Assembly: GCF_029105185.1 (NCBI RefSeq)
Contig: NZ_JAFMZK010000011.1
Location: 62,001-126,000, forward strand
Length of the DNA stretch: 64,000 bases
DNA from: Aliiroseovarius sp. Z3
GTDB lineage: Bacteria > Pseudomonadota > Alphaproteobacteria > Rhodobacterales > Rhodobacteraceae
Direction: 5' to 3'
Shown here: positions 44,757-54,687 of the stretch, in pieces
Position numbering within the stretch: position 1 is the first letter of the stretch
How the letters are laid out: the number at the start of each line of letters is the position of its first letter
Made by a program: the position numbers and the translations under genes
Notes under the pieces: generated by a model
Told to the model about the DNA's origin: nothing
The model's database searches: none
The model's input: only the letters and a program-made list of their open reading frames with translations

Positions 44757-44838
44757 TCTGAATGATAACAGGCCTTTCGCCGTCTACGTAACCTGACAAG
44801 CGAGAAACAGGTCCATCGACTGCCAATGGGAGCGTTCA

Positions 44839-45351
44839 TTGACCCTGACACCAAAATCTCTCGGCATGACTGCGGCGGCAGGATCAGCCGCCTTGCTGTT
44901 GGGGGCCTTCGTTTTCCAGGCTCTTGGGTACGCGCCGTGCGCAATGTGCATCTGGCAACGCTACCCACACGCAATCGCCATTGGAATGGGCGCTCTGTTG
45001 CTCTTTGCTCTGCCGATTTTGCCAATCCTGATAATCGGTGCCCTGTCGGCACTCAGCACATCCGCGTTGGGAGTGTTTCATACCGGTGTCGAGCGCGGCT
45101 GGTGGGAGGGACCGACTTCTTGCACGGGATCCGGCCTCGATGTTTCCCAAATGTCGGTATCGGAATTGCTGCCCTCTGCCAGTTCAAATGCGTCCAATCT
45201 TGTTCTGTGCAGTGAGGTTGTCTGGGAATTTCTGACGTTGTCCATGGCGAGTTGGAACGCGATCCTAAGCGGTGTCCTTGCTTGCCTCTGGTTGGTCGCG
45301 ATCGCAAGACATCAAAAGGTTCGGTGGCATGGGGTCGCGGACGTTTCTTGA
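44839..45351 (+). CDS. dsbB: DsbB-family disulfide bond formation protein
   Basis: 170 aa from a TTG at 44839 with GGGAG 6 nt upstream; the ATG at 44866 is an alternative. Four TM helices, with the quinone-reactive CAMC motif in the first loop (GYAPCAMCIWQRYPH) and Cys in TSCTGSG and LVLCSEV loops. It re-oxidises DsbA with quinone. It is followed by L,D-transpeptidase 3 in the same operon. Confidence 0.88.
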   Translation: MTLTPKSLGMTAAAGSAALLLGAFVFQALGYAPCAMCIWQRYPHAIAIGMGALLLFALPILPILIIGALSALSTSALGVFHTGVERGWWEGPTSCTGSGLDVSQMSVSELLPSASSNASNLVLCSEVVWEFLTLSMASWNAILSGVLACLWLVAIARHQKVRWHGVADVS

Positions 45352-45393
45352 ATCGTCCCGCATTCATCGAAAACAAACAAAGGGCTTCGCTTC

Positions 45394-46059
45394 ATGGTTA
45401 CAAGACGACACTTCCTTGCACTTTCCGGCTCGCTGTTTTCAGCTTCTCTGAGTTCGCCAGCATTCGCTAAGACCTGGCCGTCAACAGCCGAAAAAGCAGC
45501 TTGGGATGCGCAGATCACGCCCGCCAACTATGACCCAGCAACAACCAACCCATGGGGGCTGCATCCCAGGCTGCTGCCGCAACGCGTGTTGGCGAATGAA
45601 GGTTTGCGCCCGGGTGACATTCACGTCGATGCGATCGCGCGCTATCTGTACCATATCGAGGAAGGTGGCACTGCGATGCGCTACGGGGTCGCGATTGCCA
45701 AGGGCGATCTCTACGAGCCCGGCACCTACACGATCCGCCGAAAGGTCGAATGGCCGCACTGGACGCCAACGCAGTCAATGATCGAACGCGATCCGGAGGC
45801 TTACGAGCGGTTTGCCGACGGTATGGAGCCCGGCCCCAACAATGCCTTGGGCAGCAGGGCTTTGTATCTATTCGTCGGAGATCGGGATACGTACCTTCGA
45901 ATTCACGGAACGCCGAGCCCTCGCAGCATTGGCGGCCGGGCCAGTTCGGGATGCGTGCGCATGGTGCTGGCCCACATCAATGATCTCTATCCGAATGTCG
46001 CTGTCGGATCGACGGCGTTCCTTTACTCGGCCGAAGACAGCGTTACCGCTCGAAGCTGA
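45394..46059 (+). CDS. L,D-transpeptidase (YkuD) 3
   Basis: 221 aa. Tat leader VTRRHFLALSGSLFSASLSSPAFA. YkuD domain with YGVAIAKGDLYEPGTYTI, WPHWTPTQSMIERDPE, and active site RIHGTPSPRSIGG followed by RASSGCVRM (catalytic Cys). Very close to copy 4 at 54841 along the entire length, pointing to duplication. Cotranscribed with dsbB. Confidence 0.92.
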   Translation: MVTRRHFLALSGSLFSASLSSPAFAKTWPSTAEKAAWDAQITPANYDPATTNPWGLHPRLLPQRVLANEGLRPGDIHVDAIARYLYHIEEGGTAMRYGVAIAKGDLYEPGTYTIRRKVEWPHWTPTQSMIERDPEAYERFADGMEPGPNNALGSRALYLFVGDRDTYLRIHGTPSPRSIGGRASSGCVRMVLAHINDLYPNVAVGSTAFLYSAEDSVTARS

Positions 46060-46146
46060 CCTATTCGTAGGACAGAGCATCTTTGGCTCACACGCCGAGG
46101 ACAGCGTCGTGCAGGGACACCTTCCAATGAATTGTTGGACGAACAC

Positions 46147-46776
46147 TCACGGCTGTGTCGCAAGTGAACTTTCGAACTGTGCGATCGCTACGGATTTGTC
46201 GTCCTCATCGTTCTCGAACAGCTTTGTGGTTCGCACGCCCGGCAACTTGCCAAAATCCGCCATCAGGCGCTTTGGAAAAAATGTGCGTCCGATGGATTCA
46301 AATCCTGGTAATTGTCTGAGTACCGCGGAGGTACTGGCACTACAAAAACCGGAAGCGGCTGGGCCGCTGGCAATTGCAAGCCGCAAGGCCTGCTCCGCGA
46401 CTTCGGGGGACACATCGATCTCTTGCATGACGACGTGGTAGGTCTCCCGTGCATGAGCCCGTGCGTAAAAATCGGCCACTTGTGGAGTAATGCCATAAAG
46501 CACATCTCCCCGTTCCGGTACCGCGCTCAGCCGGACCGTTCCTGCCGGATCGAAGATAACGCGCTGCGACCCATTGATCATGACGCTGCTATGCGCACCC
46601 GCCCCGGATCTGTTGTTGATCATGGTGTACAGCGTCAGCGCGGCCGGTCCGTCGTGACGGTAGGATGCACTACTGATGACTTCGGCTGAAGCATCAGGGC
46701 GCATGTCGTTTCCTGCACCGCACCCCGCCAAAATCACCACGGTTAGAACTGAGAAAATGCGATTGGAAAAGCGCAC
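46147..46776 (-). CDS. Lipoprotein, possible permuted papain-fold enzyme
   Basis: 209 aa from the GTG at 46776, with AGGAGG 8 nt upstream; the frame extends far upstream only as antisense of the EF-hand gene. Lipobox VVILAGCGAG. The body contains LTLYTMINNRSGAGAHSSVMING and later GFCSASTSAVLRQLPG. His followed by a downstream Cys on a helix is the layout of YiiX/LRAT-like permuted papain folds; I infer this only from the pattern. It converges with LDT 3. Confidence 0.7.
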   Translation of the reverse strand: MRFSNRIFSVLTVVILAGCGAGNDMRPDASAEVISSASYRHDGPAALTLYTMINNRSGAGAHSSVMINGSQRVIFDPAGTVRLSAVPERGDVLYGITPQVADFYARAHARETYHVVMQEIDVSPEVAEQALRLAIASGPAASGFCSASTSAVLRQLPGFESIGRTFFPKRLMADFGKLPGVRTTKLFENDEDDKSVAIAQFESSLATQP

Positions 46777-47101
46777 CTTGCAGCCTCCTGCCATGAGTTG
46801 AATGACTGTATTTTCGGGATATTCAGGGCCTCTAGCAATCTCGACACCAACTCTTCCGGATTTCACCTCTACCGAAACATGGGTTCGGTTTCGGTTGGTA
46901 TACGGATCCTCGACACCTTTTTTTCTGGATATCGCATGTTTCAGATGAAGAGGAGCGTTCGCCCCGAATTGATTTGTCGCAATTTGTAACAGACCCCGCC
47001 TTTGTGACCTCGCGATACAAAACACCGGCTCGCGTGGCATTCCGCATCTGCAGGTGCCCCCCATATGCTGGGTATCGCAACACTGACACGAGGTGATCGA
47101 A
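46777..47101. other. Divergent intergenic region between lipoprotein and EF-hand genes
   Basis: 325 bases. An inverted repeat ACCGAA-N7-TTCGGT lies near 46865-46885 and an AT-rich stretch near 46920. No MerR-type dyad or GATACA box was found. Confidence 0.4.
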
Positions 47102-47713
47102 ATGAAACGCAACACTTTACTCGCTGCAATGACCCTGGCTGCAACCGCCCTTGGCGGTGCCGCATTCGCGGACGCCAACCACGGGCGTGGGGGACAATTT
47201 GGCGCCCAGAGCGGACCAGGCATGATGCAGAACGGTGGTCCCGGTATGATGGGGAACATGGGCGGAATGATGGACATGATGAAGCGCATGCACGGAAACA
47301 TGATGGGCGCAGGCATGATGGGCGCAGGCATGGGCAGTGGTATGATGAGCCCAGGCATGGCTGGCGGCATGATGCAAATGTTCGACACTGATGGAGACGG
47401 CACAACGACGCCGGAAGAAATGCGCACGCAGCTGGAGGCCAAGCTTTCCGAGTTTGACAGCGACGGGGATGGAAGCCTCTCGATTACTGAATTTGAAGCT
47501 CTCCACAGCGCGATGATCCGCGAAATGATGGTGGATCGCTTCCAACACCTCGATGCCGATGGCGACGGCGCGGTGACGCCGGAAGAGATGGCCGCTCCGG
47601 CCGATAGGATGGAACGGATGCAGATGATTCGGTCGAACATGGCAGATGACGCGCCCGTGCGGCCCGGCAATGGCCAGGGCATGGGCGACGGCACCATGAT
47701 GCAGGACAACTGA
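47102..47713 (+). CDS. EF-hand periplasmic protein with Met/Gly-rich region
   Basis: 203 aa from the ATG at 47102 (GAGGTGAT upstream). Signal peptide MKRNTLLAAMTLAATALGGAAFA; residues about 40-90 are Met/Gly-rich (MMGNMGGMMDMMKRMHG, MMGAGMMGAGMGSGMM), followed by three EF-hand loops: DTDGDGTTTPEE, DSDGDGSLSITE and DADGDGAVTPEE. Calcium binding is predicted by the loops; the Met stretch could bind Cu(I) or Ag(I). No enzyme domain. Confidence 0.82.
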   Translation: MKRNTLLAAMTLAATALGGAAFADANHGRGGQFGAQSGPGMMQNGGPGMMGNMGGMMDMMKRMHGNMMGAGMMGAGMGSGMMSPGMAGGMMQMFDTDGDGTTTPEEMRTQLEAKLSEFDSDGDGSLSITEFEALHSAMIREMMVDRFQHLDADGDGAVTPEEMAAPADRMERMQMIRSNMADDAPVRPGNGQGMGDGTMMQDN

Positions 47714-47721
47714 GTCGTGGC

Positions 47722-47743
47722 GTGCCGGTTCTTTTACCGGCAC
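47722..47743 (+). terminator. Terminator after the EF-hand gene
   Basis: GTGCCGGT and ACCGGCAC form a perfect 8-bp stem with a TCTTTT loop, followed by CCTTTCT. Confidence 0.65.
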
Positions 47744-47854
47744 CCTTTCTCGAAGCGCCAAAACCATACGCCGGTGGGACATTGAACCCAACAGCGGCAT
47801 GAGGCGTTCAGCCTCCGTAGGCAGACAGTTTTAGAAACGGAAAGGAAACAACCC

Positions 47855-48241
47855 ATGTCATATACCCATGATCGCGTCTTGAAAGATACCACTATCGATG
47901 ACGCGGAGATGCGCGTCCGAGACGCTCTGTCAGACAAGGGATTCGGCGTTCTGACCGAGATCGACGTCAAGGCGACGATGAAAAACAAGCTGGATGTGGA
48001 TATGCCAGCCTACCGCATCCTGGGGGCCTGTAATCCGGGCATGGCGCACAAAGCCATCGAGATCGAGCCTCGTATCGGCGCGATGCTCCCGTGCAACGTG
48101 ATCCTGCGGCAAGTGGACGGCGGTACCGAAATCAGCGCCGTCGATCCTGTCGCTTCGATGCAGGCGGTACAGAACGAAGACCTGGCCGCGGTCGCCGGCG
48201 AAGTCCGCGATCTACTCCGGGACGCCCTCGACGCCGCGTGA
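47855..48241 (+). CDS. DUF302 protein
   Basis: 128 aa cytoplasmic protein with the DUF302 core: RDALSDKGFGVLTEIDVKATMKNKLD, YRILGACNPGMAHKAIEIEP and IGAMLPCNVILRQ. The two Cys in ACNPGMA and LPCNV are conserved-looking and may bind metal or haem. It is common in copper and sulfur oxidation clusters; the exact activity is unknown. GGAAAGGA RBS. Confidence 0.88.
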   Translation: MSYTHDRVLKDTTIDDAEMRVRDALSDKGFGVLTEIDVKATMKNKLDVDMPAYRILGACNPGMAHKAIEIEPRIGAMLPCNVILRQVDGGTEISAVDPVASMQAVQNEDLAAVAGEVRDLLRDALDAA

Positions 48242-48242
48242 T

Positions 48243-48264
48243 GGGGATTGGATATCCTATCCCC
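48243..48264 (+). terminator. Hairpin after DUF302 gene
   Basis: GGGGAT and ATCCCC arms around a partly self-complementary TGGATATCCT; a further GAGCA/TGCTC hairpin follows. No strong T-run. Confidence 0.4.
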
Positions 48265-48337
48265 GATTGAGCACCTTTGGCATTGCTCGATCAATGCCAT
48301 TTGAACCCACATCTGTCTTTTATTAGGAACTCACCCA

Positions 48338-49258
48338 GTGTTGCCAGCGGCTTTGCCATTTCCGGACATCGGAACCGACCTCTTCTCCTTCGACATCGGG
48401 GGGGTCACATTTGCACTCCGCTGGTACGCGCTAGCCTATATCTTCGGTATCCTGATTGGCTGGCGCATTTGTTTGAGTGCCATAAGCCGTCCAGCGCTCT
48501 GGACGTCAGCTGGACCGCCGCTTGACCGAACGCAGATCGAAGATCTTCTGACGTGGATTATCATCGGCGTGATTGCTGGCGGGCGTCTGGGCTTTGTATT
48601 GTTCTACCAGCCCGCATATTATCTCGCCAATCCCTTGGAAATTCTGATGGTCTGGCAAGGCGGCATGTCTTTCCACGGGGGGTTCGCGGGCGTTGTCATT
48701 GCGGCCTTGCTGTTCTGCCTTAGACAGAACGCGTCATTGCTCAGCACTGGCGACTTGCTGGCTTTGGCAACACCACCAGGCTTGTTTCTTGGGAGGCTGG
48801 CGAACTTCACCAACAATGAGTTATGGGGGCGTCCAACGGACGTTCCCTGGGCGGTGATCTTTCCCGGCGAAGTCGCGCAGGCCTGCCCAGGGATTAGCGA
48901 CCTCTGCGCGCGACACCCGTCGCAGCTGTATGAGGCGCTATTGGAGGGGCTCATTCTTGGAATGCTGCTCATTTATCTCGCTTGGGGCCGGGGCTGGCTG
49001 AAAATGCCCGGTGCCTTGGCTGGCGTGTTTCTGACCGGCTATGGTCTTGCCCGAAGTTTCGTCGAGATGTTCCGGCAACCGGACCAACAATTTGTGACGG
49101 CGGACAACCCGATTGGCCATGCGTTTCATTTTGGTGAGTGGGGTTTGACGATGGGCCAGTTGCTCTCCATGCCGATGGTGTTGGTCGGGCTGGCGTTGAT
49201 CGTGTTCGCCAGGCGGGTATGGGGCCGGAAAGCGCCACCCCGCAGAGCCGCAATGTAA
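48338..49258 (+). CDS. lgt: Lgt, prolipoprotein diacylglyceryl transferase
   Basis: 306 aa from the GTG at 48338 (AGGAA upstream). Seven TM helices; the family signature [10 protein letters not shown] and [11 protein letters not shown] (catalytic His region) and [25 protein letters not shown] (Arg-Asn-Glu block), plus [13 protein letters not shown]. It adds diacylglycerol to lipobox Cys. It is probably a second copy beside the chromosomal housekeeping gene and links to LspA and Lnt at 59-61.5 kb. Confidence 0.93.
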   Translation: MLPAALPFPDIGTDLFSFDIGGVTFALRWYALAYIFGILIGWRICLSAISRPALWTSAGPPLDRTQIEDLLTWIIIGVIAGGRLGFVLFYQPAYYLANPLEILMVWQGGMSFHGGFAGVVIAALLFCLRQNASLLSTGDLLALATPPGLFLGRLANFTNNELWGRPTDVPWAVIFPGEVAQACPGISDLCARHPSQLYEALLEGLILGMLLIYLAWGRGWLKMPGALAGVFLTGYGLARSFVEMFRQPDQQFVTADNPIGHAFHFGEWGLTMGQLLSMPMVLVGLALIVFARRVWGRKAPPRRAAM

Positions 49259-49276
49259 TCTCCATACTGATCTCTC

Positions 49277-49307
49277 TTGACCTTCCTGTGGATGGAAGCC
49301 TTAGGCA
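49277..49307 (+). promoter_or_regulatory. CueR-type promoter of the second copper ATPase
   Basis: TTGACC (49277-49282), 19-bp spacer TTCCTG-TGG-ATGGAA-GCCT, TAGGCA (49302-49307). The ATPase ATG follows 30 nt later. Confidence 0.8.
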
Positions 49308-49336
49308 AGAGAAGCATTCTCGGAAAGGACCGCAAA

Positions 49337-51682
49337 ATGAGCACCCCCGACAGTTCTCAAACCACAGCGACTTCTTCGGTATTCGTTTGCCCCATGCACC
49401 CTGAGGTGCGACAGGTTGAGCCCGGCAATTGTCCGAAATGCGGAATGCATCTCGTGCCGGAATCGGAGCTCGATGTCCATTCAGCACATGATCATCACAA
49501 CCACCACGCGGATGCCACGCCGGCCGATGGCCGTTATGATCTGGTTCCTACAGGGCATAATGGTCCCATTTACACCTGCCCGATGCACCCTGAGGTGCGG
49601 CAGCCTGATCCGGGCGCGTGTCCGATCTGTGGTATGGGATTGGAACTGGAATCCGGTGTGCCGGGCGATGAAGGTCAAAATCCCGAACTGGTGGATTTCA
49701 CACGGCGGTTCTGGGTCGGCACAGTCCTGACGATCCCTCTCCTTGTCCTCACGATGGGGCCATTCGTCGGTTTCCCCGCAGTCCGGACTTTTTTTGGCGA
49801 AAGCACTACACAATGGATCGAATTGATCCTGGCAACGCCAGTGGTCTTGTGGTGCGGCTGGCCGTTTCTGGAACGCGGATGGATTTCGTTCCGCACGTTG
49901 AACCTCAACATGTTCTCCCTGATCGGCATGGGCGTTCTTGCCGCCTGGCTCTTCAGCGTCGTTGCCGTTCTCGCACCGGACATATTCCCTGATGGGTTCC
50001 GAGACTTCGAAGGCCATGTCGGCGTCTACTTCGAGGCGGCGGCGGTGATCGTGACGCTCGTGCTGCTCGGTCAGGTGATGGAATTGCGCGCACGTGAAGG
50101 AACCGGTAAGGCGATCCGTGCGCTTCTCGACATGGCCGCCAAGACCGCGCGGGTCATGCGGGACGATGGCTCCGAGGAGGAGATTCCGCTGGAGGACGTA
50201 CAGGTCGGCGACCGTCTGCGCGTGCGGCCCGGCGATAAAGTGCCTGTCGATGGCGTGGTTCTGGACGGCCGGTCCTCGATCGACGAAAGCATGATCTCCG
50301 GTGAACCTGTGCCGGTCGAGAAGACCGAAGGCGACCCGGTAACTGGTGCGACGATCAACGGCACTGGCAGTCTGGTGATGGAGGCGACGCGTGTCGGGTC
50401 CGACACGATGCTGGCTCAAATTGTCGAGATGGTGTCGAACGCGCAGCGCTCGCGCGCCCCGATCCAGAAATATGCCGACAAGGTGGCGGGTTATTTCGTT
50501 CCGGCCGTCATCGGTATCGCGGTCCTGTCCTTCATCGCCTGGGCGATCTGGGGGCCCGCGCCTGCGCTGTCTTATGCACTCGTCTCCGCCGTCGCGGTTT
50601 TGATCATCGCCTGTCCCTGTGCGCTTGGCCTGGCGACACCGATGTCGATCATGACGGCGACGGGACGGGGGGCTCAGGCCGGGGTGCTGATCAAGAACGC
50701 CGAGGCGCTGGAGCGGTTCGAGAAAGTCGATACCCTGATCGTCGACAAGACCGGCACGTTGACCGAAGGCAAGCCGCGGCTTGTCGACGTACTCCCGCAA
50801 CCCGGCCACGACGAAGCCGAGGTCTTGCGTCTCGCCGCATCGCTTGAGCGCGGATCGGAGCACCCCTTGGCCGAAGCGATCGTCAGGGGTGCGGAGGAGC
50901 GAGATGTCAAAATGGACGAGGCACGGGACTTCGAGGCGGTCACTGGCAAGGGCGTCAAGGGGGTCGTTGACGGCAAAGCGGTCGCGCTCGGCAATTTGGC
51001 GATGATCCGCGAATTGGGGCTCGAGGCGGGCGCGTTGACCGCCAAGGCCAATGCCCGCCGCGACGAAGGCGAGACGGTCATGTTCGTTGTGCTGGATGGC
51101 GAGATCGCCGGTCTAGTTGCTGTTGCCGACCCAGTGAAGGAGACCACGCCAGAAGCCATCGAGGATCTGCATGAACTGGGGTTCCGCGTCATCATGGCGA
51201 CCGGCGACAACGAACGCACGGCCAAGGCCATCGGCACGCGGCTCGGAATCGATGAGATCCGGGCCGACGTGCTGCCGGAGGACAAGGCGCGGATCATCCT
51301 TGAGTTGCAAGAGGCGGGCCACAAGGTCGCCATGGCCGGGGATGGCGTCAACGACGCCCCCGCGCTCGCGCAGGCCGATGTCGGCATCGCCATGGGCACC
51401 GGCGCCGATGTGGCCATCGAAAGCGCGGGCGTCACGCTGGTCAAGGGCAACCTTGATGGTATCGTGCGTGCGCGGCGGCTCGCCCGGGCCACGATGCGCA
51501 ACATCCGCCAGAACCTGTTCTTCGCGCTGATCTACAACGCCTCCGGCGTGCCGGTCGCGGCGGGAGTTCTGTTTCCCTTCTTTGGCATCCTCATCAGTCC
51601 GATGTTTGCTGCCTTCGCCATGAGCGCGTCGTCAATCTCGGTGGTGCTCAATTCGCTGCGCCTTCGCGGCGTGCGTATCTAG
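49337..51682 (+). CDS. Cu/Ag-type P1B-ATPase with two HMBD domains
   Basis: 781 aa from the ATG at 49337 (GGAAAGGA upstream). In place of HMA domains it has two heavy-metal-binding (YHS-like, PF19335-type) units, [22 protein letters not shown] and a second [20 protein letters not shown] (each split by a loop), with an HDHHNHH linker. Then TGEPVPVEK-like actuator, [29 protein letters not shown] and GDGVNDAPA. This is the SilP/CopA2 subclass, exporting Cu(I)/Ag(I), perhaps for cuproprotein loading. Confidence 0.93.
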   Translation: MSTPDSSQTTATSSVFVCPMHPEVRQVEPGNCPKCGMHLVPESELDVHSAHDHHNHHADATPADGRYDLVPTGHNGPIYTCPMHPEVRQPDPGACPICGMGLELESGVPGDEGQNPELVDFTRRFWVGTVLTIPLLVLTMGPFVGFPAVRTFFGESTTQWIELILATPVVLWCGWPFLERGWISFRTLNLNMFSLIGMGVLAAWLFSVVAVLAPDIFPDGFRDFEGHVGVYFEAAAVIVTLVLLGQVMELRAREGTGKAIRALLDMAAKTARVMRDDGSEEEIPLEDVQVGDRLRVRPGDKVPVDGVVLDGRSSIDESMISGEPVPVEKTEGDPVTGATINGTGSLVMEATRVGSDTMLAQIVEMVSNAQRSRAPIQKYADKVAGYFVPAVIGIAVLSFIAWAIWGPAPALSYALVSAVAVLIIACPCALGLATPMSIMTATGRGAQAGVLIKNAEALERFEKVDTLIVDKTGTLTEGKPRLVDVLPQPGHDEAEVLRLAASLERGSEHPLAEAIVRGAEERDVKMDEARDFEAVTGKGVKGVVDGKAVALGNLAMIRELGLEAGALTAKANARRDEGETVMFVVLDGEIAGLVAVADPVKETTPEAIEDLHELGFRVIMATGDNERTAKAIGTRLGIDEIRADVLPEDKARIILELQEAGHKVAMAGDGVNDAPALAQADVGIAMGTGADVAIESAGVTLVKGNLDGIVRARRLARATMRNIRQNLFFALIYNASGVPVAAGVLFPFFGILISPMFAAFAMSASSISVVLNSLRLRGVRI

Positions 51683-51730
51683 AAGCGCGCAACAGCGTTC
51701 GGACGAACCAAAATTAAAAGGGGGCCATTT

Positions 51731-53056
51731 ATGCAGAGCGAAAAAGAAACGTACCGCGAAAATTCCATCAGTCTGGGCGGAGCCGTTGCGATGGGGACAG
51801 GCGTGATGATCGGCGCTGGAATCTTTGCGTTGACGGGGCAAATCGCGCAGCTCGCCGGCCCTCTGTTCCCGCTTGCATTCATCGCCGGCGCGGTCGTCAC
51901 AAGCTTCAGCGCCTACAGCTACATCAGGATGTCGAACAAATGGCCGTCCTCCGGTGGCATCGCCATGATTCTGCAGAAGTGCTATGGCACCGGAGCTGTC
52001 GCAGGCGGCGCCGCGCTGCTGATGGCGCTCAGCATGGTGATCGCGGAAAGCCTCGTCGCCCGGACCTTCGCCACCTATGTCTTGCGCCCTTTCGACATCG
52101 AAGGTGGCCCACTGGTCCCCGCTCTGGCCGTGGCCGTGATCGTTTTCGCCTTTCTGGTGAACATCGCCGGAAACCGCTCGGTCGGGCTGTTCTCGCTGAT
52201 CATGGCAGCGATCAAGATCGGAGGCATAGCTCTGTTCGGCATCGCGGCCCTGTGGTCCAGTGGTTTTGCGTTCGCCGCGGCCTCCGAGACGCCTCAATCC
52301 TACGGTATAACTGGTTTCATAGCATCCACGGCGCTGGCTATCCTGGCCTTCAAAGGGTTCACGACGATCACCAACAGCGGGGCCGAGATCACCGAACCCA
52401 ACCGCAACGTTGGCCGAGCAATCATGTTCTCGATCGGGCTCTGCGTCGTCATTTACCTGTTGGTCGCCTTCGGGGTTGGTTCGAGTCTGACGATCGAGGA
52501 GATCATCTCCGCGCGTGACTATTCACTGGCACAAGCGGCGCAGCCCGCCCTTGGACAAACCGGCTTCATACTCACAGTAGTCCTGGCTGCTGTCGCAACC
52601 GCGTCAGGCGTTCTGGCCAGCGTCTTTGCGGTGTCGCGCATGTTGGCGATGCTGACCGACATGGAAATGATTCCGCACAGCCACTTTGGTATGTCCGGCC
52701 CAATCCAACGCCACACGCTGGTCTATACCGTTGTCATCGCTTCAGCGCTGGCCGTGCTTTTCGACCTGGGCCGGATCGCATCCCTCGGTGCCTTCTTCTA
52801 CCTTGTAATGGACATGATCATACACTGGGGCGTGTTCCGCTATCGTCGAACAGATGTGGGCGCCTCCGGTATCGTGCTTTTGAGTGCCCTGTCGCTCGAT
52901 GCGATTGTACTGGCAGCTTTCACCGTGATGAAGCTTCAAAGCGACCCGATGATCGTTCTCTACGCCGCTGTCGGGATGATCGCCGTGTTCGCCTTCGAGC
53001 GCGTTTACTTGTCGAAGTGGATGGCACCGCAAGCTGCACACGCCCACGGTGATTAG
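51731..53056 (+). CDS. APC-superfamily amino acid permease
   Basis: 441 aa with about 12 TM helices. Signature GGAVAMGTGVMIGAGIFALTGQ in TM1 and FKGFTTITNSGAEITEPNRNV in TM6. The substrate cannot be told from sequence. It lies 48 nt after the copper ATPase and could be cotranscribed, which hints at amino acid or thiol transport in metal stress (inference). Confidence 0.82.
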   Translation: MQSEKETYRENSISLGGAVAMGTGVMIGAGIFALTGQIAQLAGPLFPLAFIAGAVVTSFSAYSYIRMSNKWPSSGGIAMILQKCYGTGAVAGGAALLMALSMVIAESLVARTFATYVLRPFDIEGGPLVPALAVAVIVFAFLVNIAGNRSVGLFSLIMAAIKIGGIALFGIAALWSSGFAFAAASETPQSYGITGFIASTALAILAFKGFTTITNSGAEITEPNRNVGRAIMFSIGLCVVIYLLVAFGVGSSLTIEEIISARDYSLAQAAQPALGQTGFILTVVLAAVATASGVLASVFAVSRMLAMLTDMEMIPHSHFGMSGPIQRHTLVYTVVIASALAVLFDLGRIASLGAFFYLVMDMIIHWGVFRYRRTDVGASGIVLLSALSLDAIVLAAFTVMKLQSDPMIVLYAAVGMIAVFAFERVYLSKWMAPQAAHAHGD

Positions 53057-53063
53057 CCTGCCG

Positions 53064-53708
53064 TCACCTGGCATGAAGAGCTGCGATGGCTTGTGCGCCG
53101 ATCGTGATCAGCCCGACCGAAAAGGCAAACGCAGCCAAGGCAAGCAACATCACGCCCGTGTTCATGGGTAAGCGACGAACAACCGGTCCAAGAAATTCCG
53201 ACCGCCCGAGAGCCGAGACGTAGAGCGGCAACGCGCTTATCATAGTCGCATAGAGGTAAACGCCGGAGATGTTCTCGAAAAACGCCGAACGCGCAAGAGT
53301 CGGGGATACAACCGCCAAAGCGGTTGAACGATTGCCGCCGAATGACCCGAACCAGTCGGCAGATAGAACGTATATAAGCACGTGGAGACCTGGAAAGAGA
53401 AGGGCTCTGAGCAAGACATCGACCAGCACGAAAAACGCCGTGTCTCTTGAGCCCGCCTTTGGTTGCGTCGTCATGGCGAACAGGAAAAAACTGACATAGT
53501 TGACGGCAAAAACCACGGGCAAACCGTTGGTCGTAACCTGCCTTAGAAAGCGCATTACTGCCGGTCCGCCGGCAGCAAGAGCCGGAGCAAAGCCCGGAGC
53601 CAGTAAGACATAGAGCAACAGGACCGGCAGTAATGCAGCGAAGCTGAACAGCAGGACATTTCTAACAAACTGAGCCGCGGGCATACTGATAGAGAAAAAT
53701 CTATCCAT
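53064..53708 (-). CDS. Hypothetical membrane protein, Yip1-like topology
   Basis: 214 aa from MDRFFSISMPAAQF at 53708 (a longer form from 53735 is possible). Five or so TM helices: LLFSFAALLPVLLLYVLL; LPVVFAVNYVSFFLFAM; LLRALLFPGLHVLIYVLS; VYLYATMISALPLYVSAL; VMLLALAAFAFSVGLITIG. No catalytic motif and no family recognised; the layout only loosely resembles Yip1 proteins. It converges with the permease gene. Confidence 0.6.
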   Translation of the reverse strand: MDRFFSISMPAAQFVRNVLLFSFAALLPVLLLYVLLAPGFAPALAAGGPAVMRFLRQVTTNGLPVVFAVNYVSFFLFAMTTQPKAGSRDTAFFVLVDVLLRALLFPGLHVLIYVLSADWFGSFGGNRSTALAVVSPTLARSAFFENISGVYLYATMISALPLYVSALGRSEFLGPVVRRLPMNTGVMLLALAAFAFSVGLITIGAQAIAALHAR

Positions 53709-53750
53709 TGAAATAGCCTGCCATGTGGGCACCACTAGGTCGATGATACG

Positions 53751-53943
53751 GGGCGTTGTTGTACAAGTCTGACGCCGCAGGATTCTCTTCGCGAACCCAT
53801 GCTGTTAGGCGCATTCCATGAGCAACCCATCTCCCGCCCGCTATCATACGACCAACTGGTCCAGCTACAACGCATCGCTGAGCAAGCGGGGGTCCCTGCT
53901 GATCTGGGTCGACGAAGACATCACTTGGCGCGCGCCCTCACCG
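53751..53943 (+). mobile_element. IS5-family remnant (left end and transposase N-terminus)
   Basis: Begins with GGGCGTTGTTG, typical of IS5-group ends. An ATG at 53818 opens MSNPSPARYHTTNWSSYN then SLSKRGSLLIWVDEDITW, the conserved N-terminus of IS5-type transposases. Homology ends at about 53935, where ccdA sequence begins; the frame stops at TAG 53953-53955. The rest of the element is gone. Confidence 0.75.
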
Positions 53944-54647
53944 CCGCCCTCCTAGCCGGTACGATATCATTACTGTCCCCCTGCGTGCTACCTCTTGTGC
54001 CAAGTTATGTCTCCTACATGGCCGGGCGCACAGCCGCTAAAGGCGGGGCGGCTGCGGCCTCGCCGTTGCGCACCGTTTGACTGAGTCTGTGTTTTGGCCT
54101 CGGCTTCTCCATGATCTTCATCGGGCTTGGCGCTTCAGCTACTGCAATGGGTCAGGCCCTACTTCGTTGGCGGTATGAACTCAACCTCGTTGGGGGCGGC
54201 ATCATCATTGTCTTCGGGTTTTTCATGATCGGGGCCGCGCGTGTTTCGGTCATGGAACGCGACTTCCGATTCAATCTCAACATCCCCGGGGGCCAACCCG
54301 CTGCGTCCTATGTCCTCAGTCTTGCTTTCGGCTTCGGTTGGACGCCGTGTATCGGCCCTATCCTCGGCGCAATCCTGACAGCCAGTGCGGCGAGTGCCAC
54401 GATGGGCGAAGGTATCATGCTGCTTGCCGTCTATTCCGCCGGCCTTGGAATACCGTTTCTGATCGTGGCCGGATTCACCGACCAGATCGCGGGACGGTTG
54501 CGGGCCATCGGCCGGGTTGGCCGCCGCCTCCACCAGCTTGCGGGCATAGTGATGATCTTGATGGGGCTGGCGATGATGACAGGGCAGTTGAGCGCGCTGT
54601 CATACTGGATGCTCGACGTATTTCCGGTTCTGGGACGGATCGGATAG
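53934..54647 (+). pseudogene. ccdA: ccdA, 5'-truncated and with in-frame stop
   Basis: Sequence after the IS junction reads LTAALLAGTISLLSPCVLPLVPSYVSYMAGR, the CcdA first redox helix, in the frame that starts upstream at 53799. TGA at 54078-54080 interrupts that frame. The same frame then resumes with LSLCFGLGFSMIFIGLGASATAMGQ and GFGWTPCIGPILGAIL, the second redox helix, through to the normal C-terminus. Both lesions (lost native start, nonsense codon) indicate a dead gene. An internal ATG at 54111 could give a protein lacking TM1. CcdA would have reduced CcmG or similar proteins. Confidence 0.8.
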
Positions 54648-54687
54648 CTCCATTAGTAGCAGCGTCTATTGATAACAGAAAATTTTC

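Noticed and set aside
46777-47709. Long upstream extension of the minus-strand lipoprotein frame
   Set aside because: The frame runs opposite the EF-hand gene and encodes Met/Pro/Ser-rich shadow sequence. The true start at 46776 has AGGAGG and a lipobox.
54078-54080. In-frame TGA in ccdA as a selenocysteine codon
   Set aside because: No SECIS-like hairpin was seen, the position is not a redox Cys of CcdA, and the gene has also lost its 5' end to an IS fusion.
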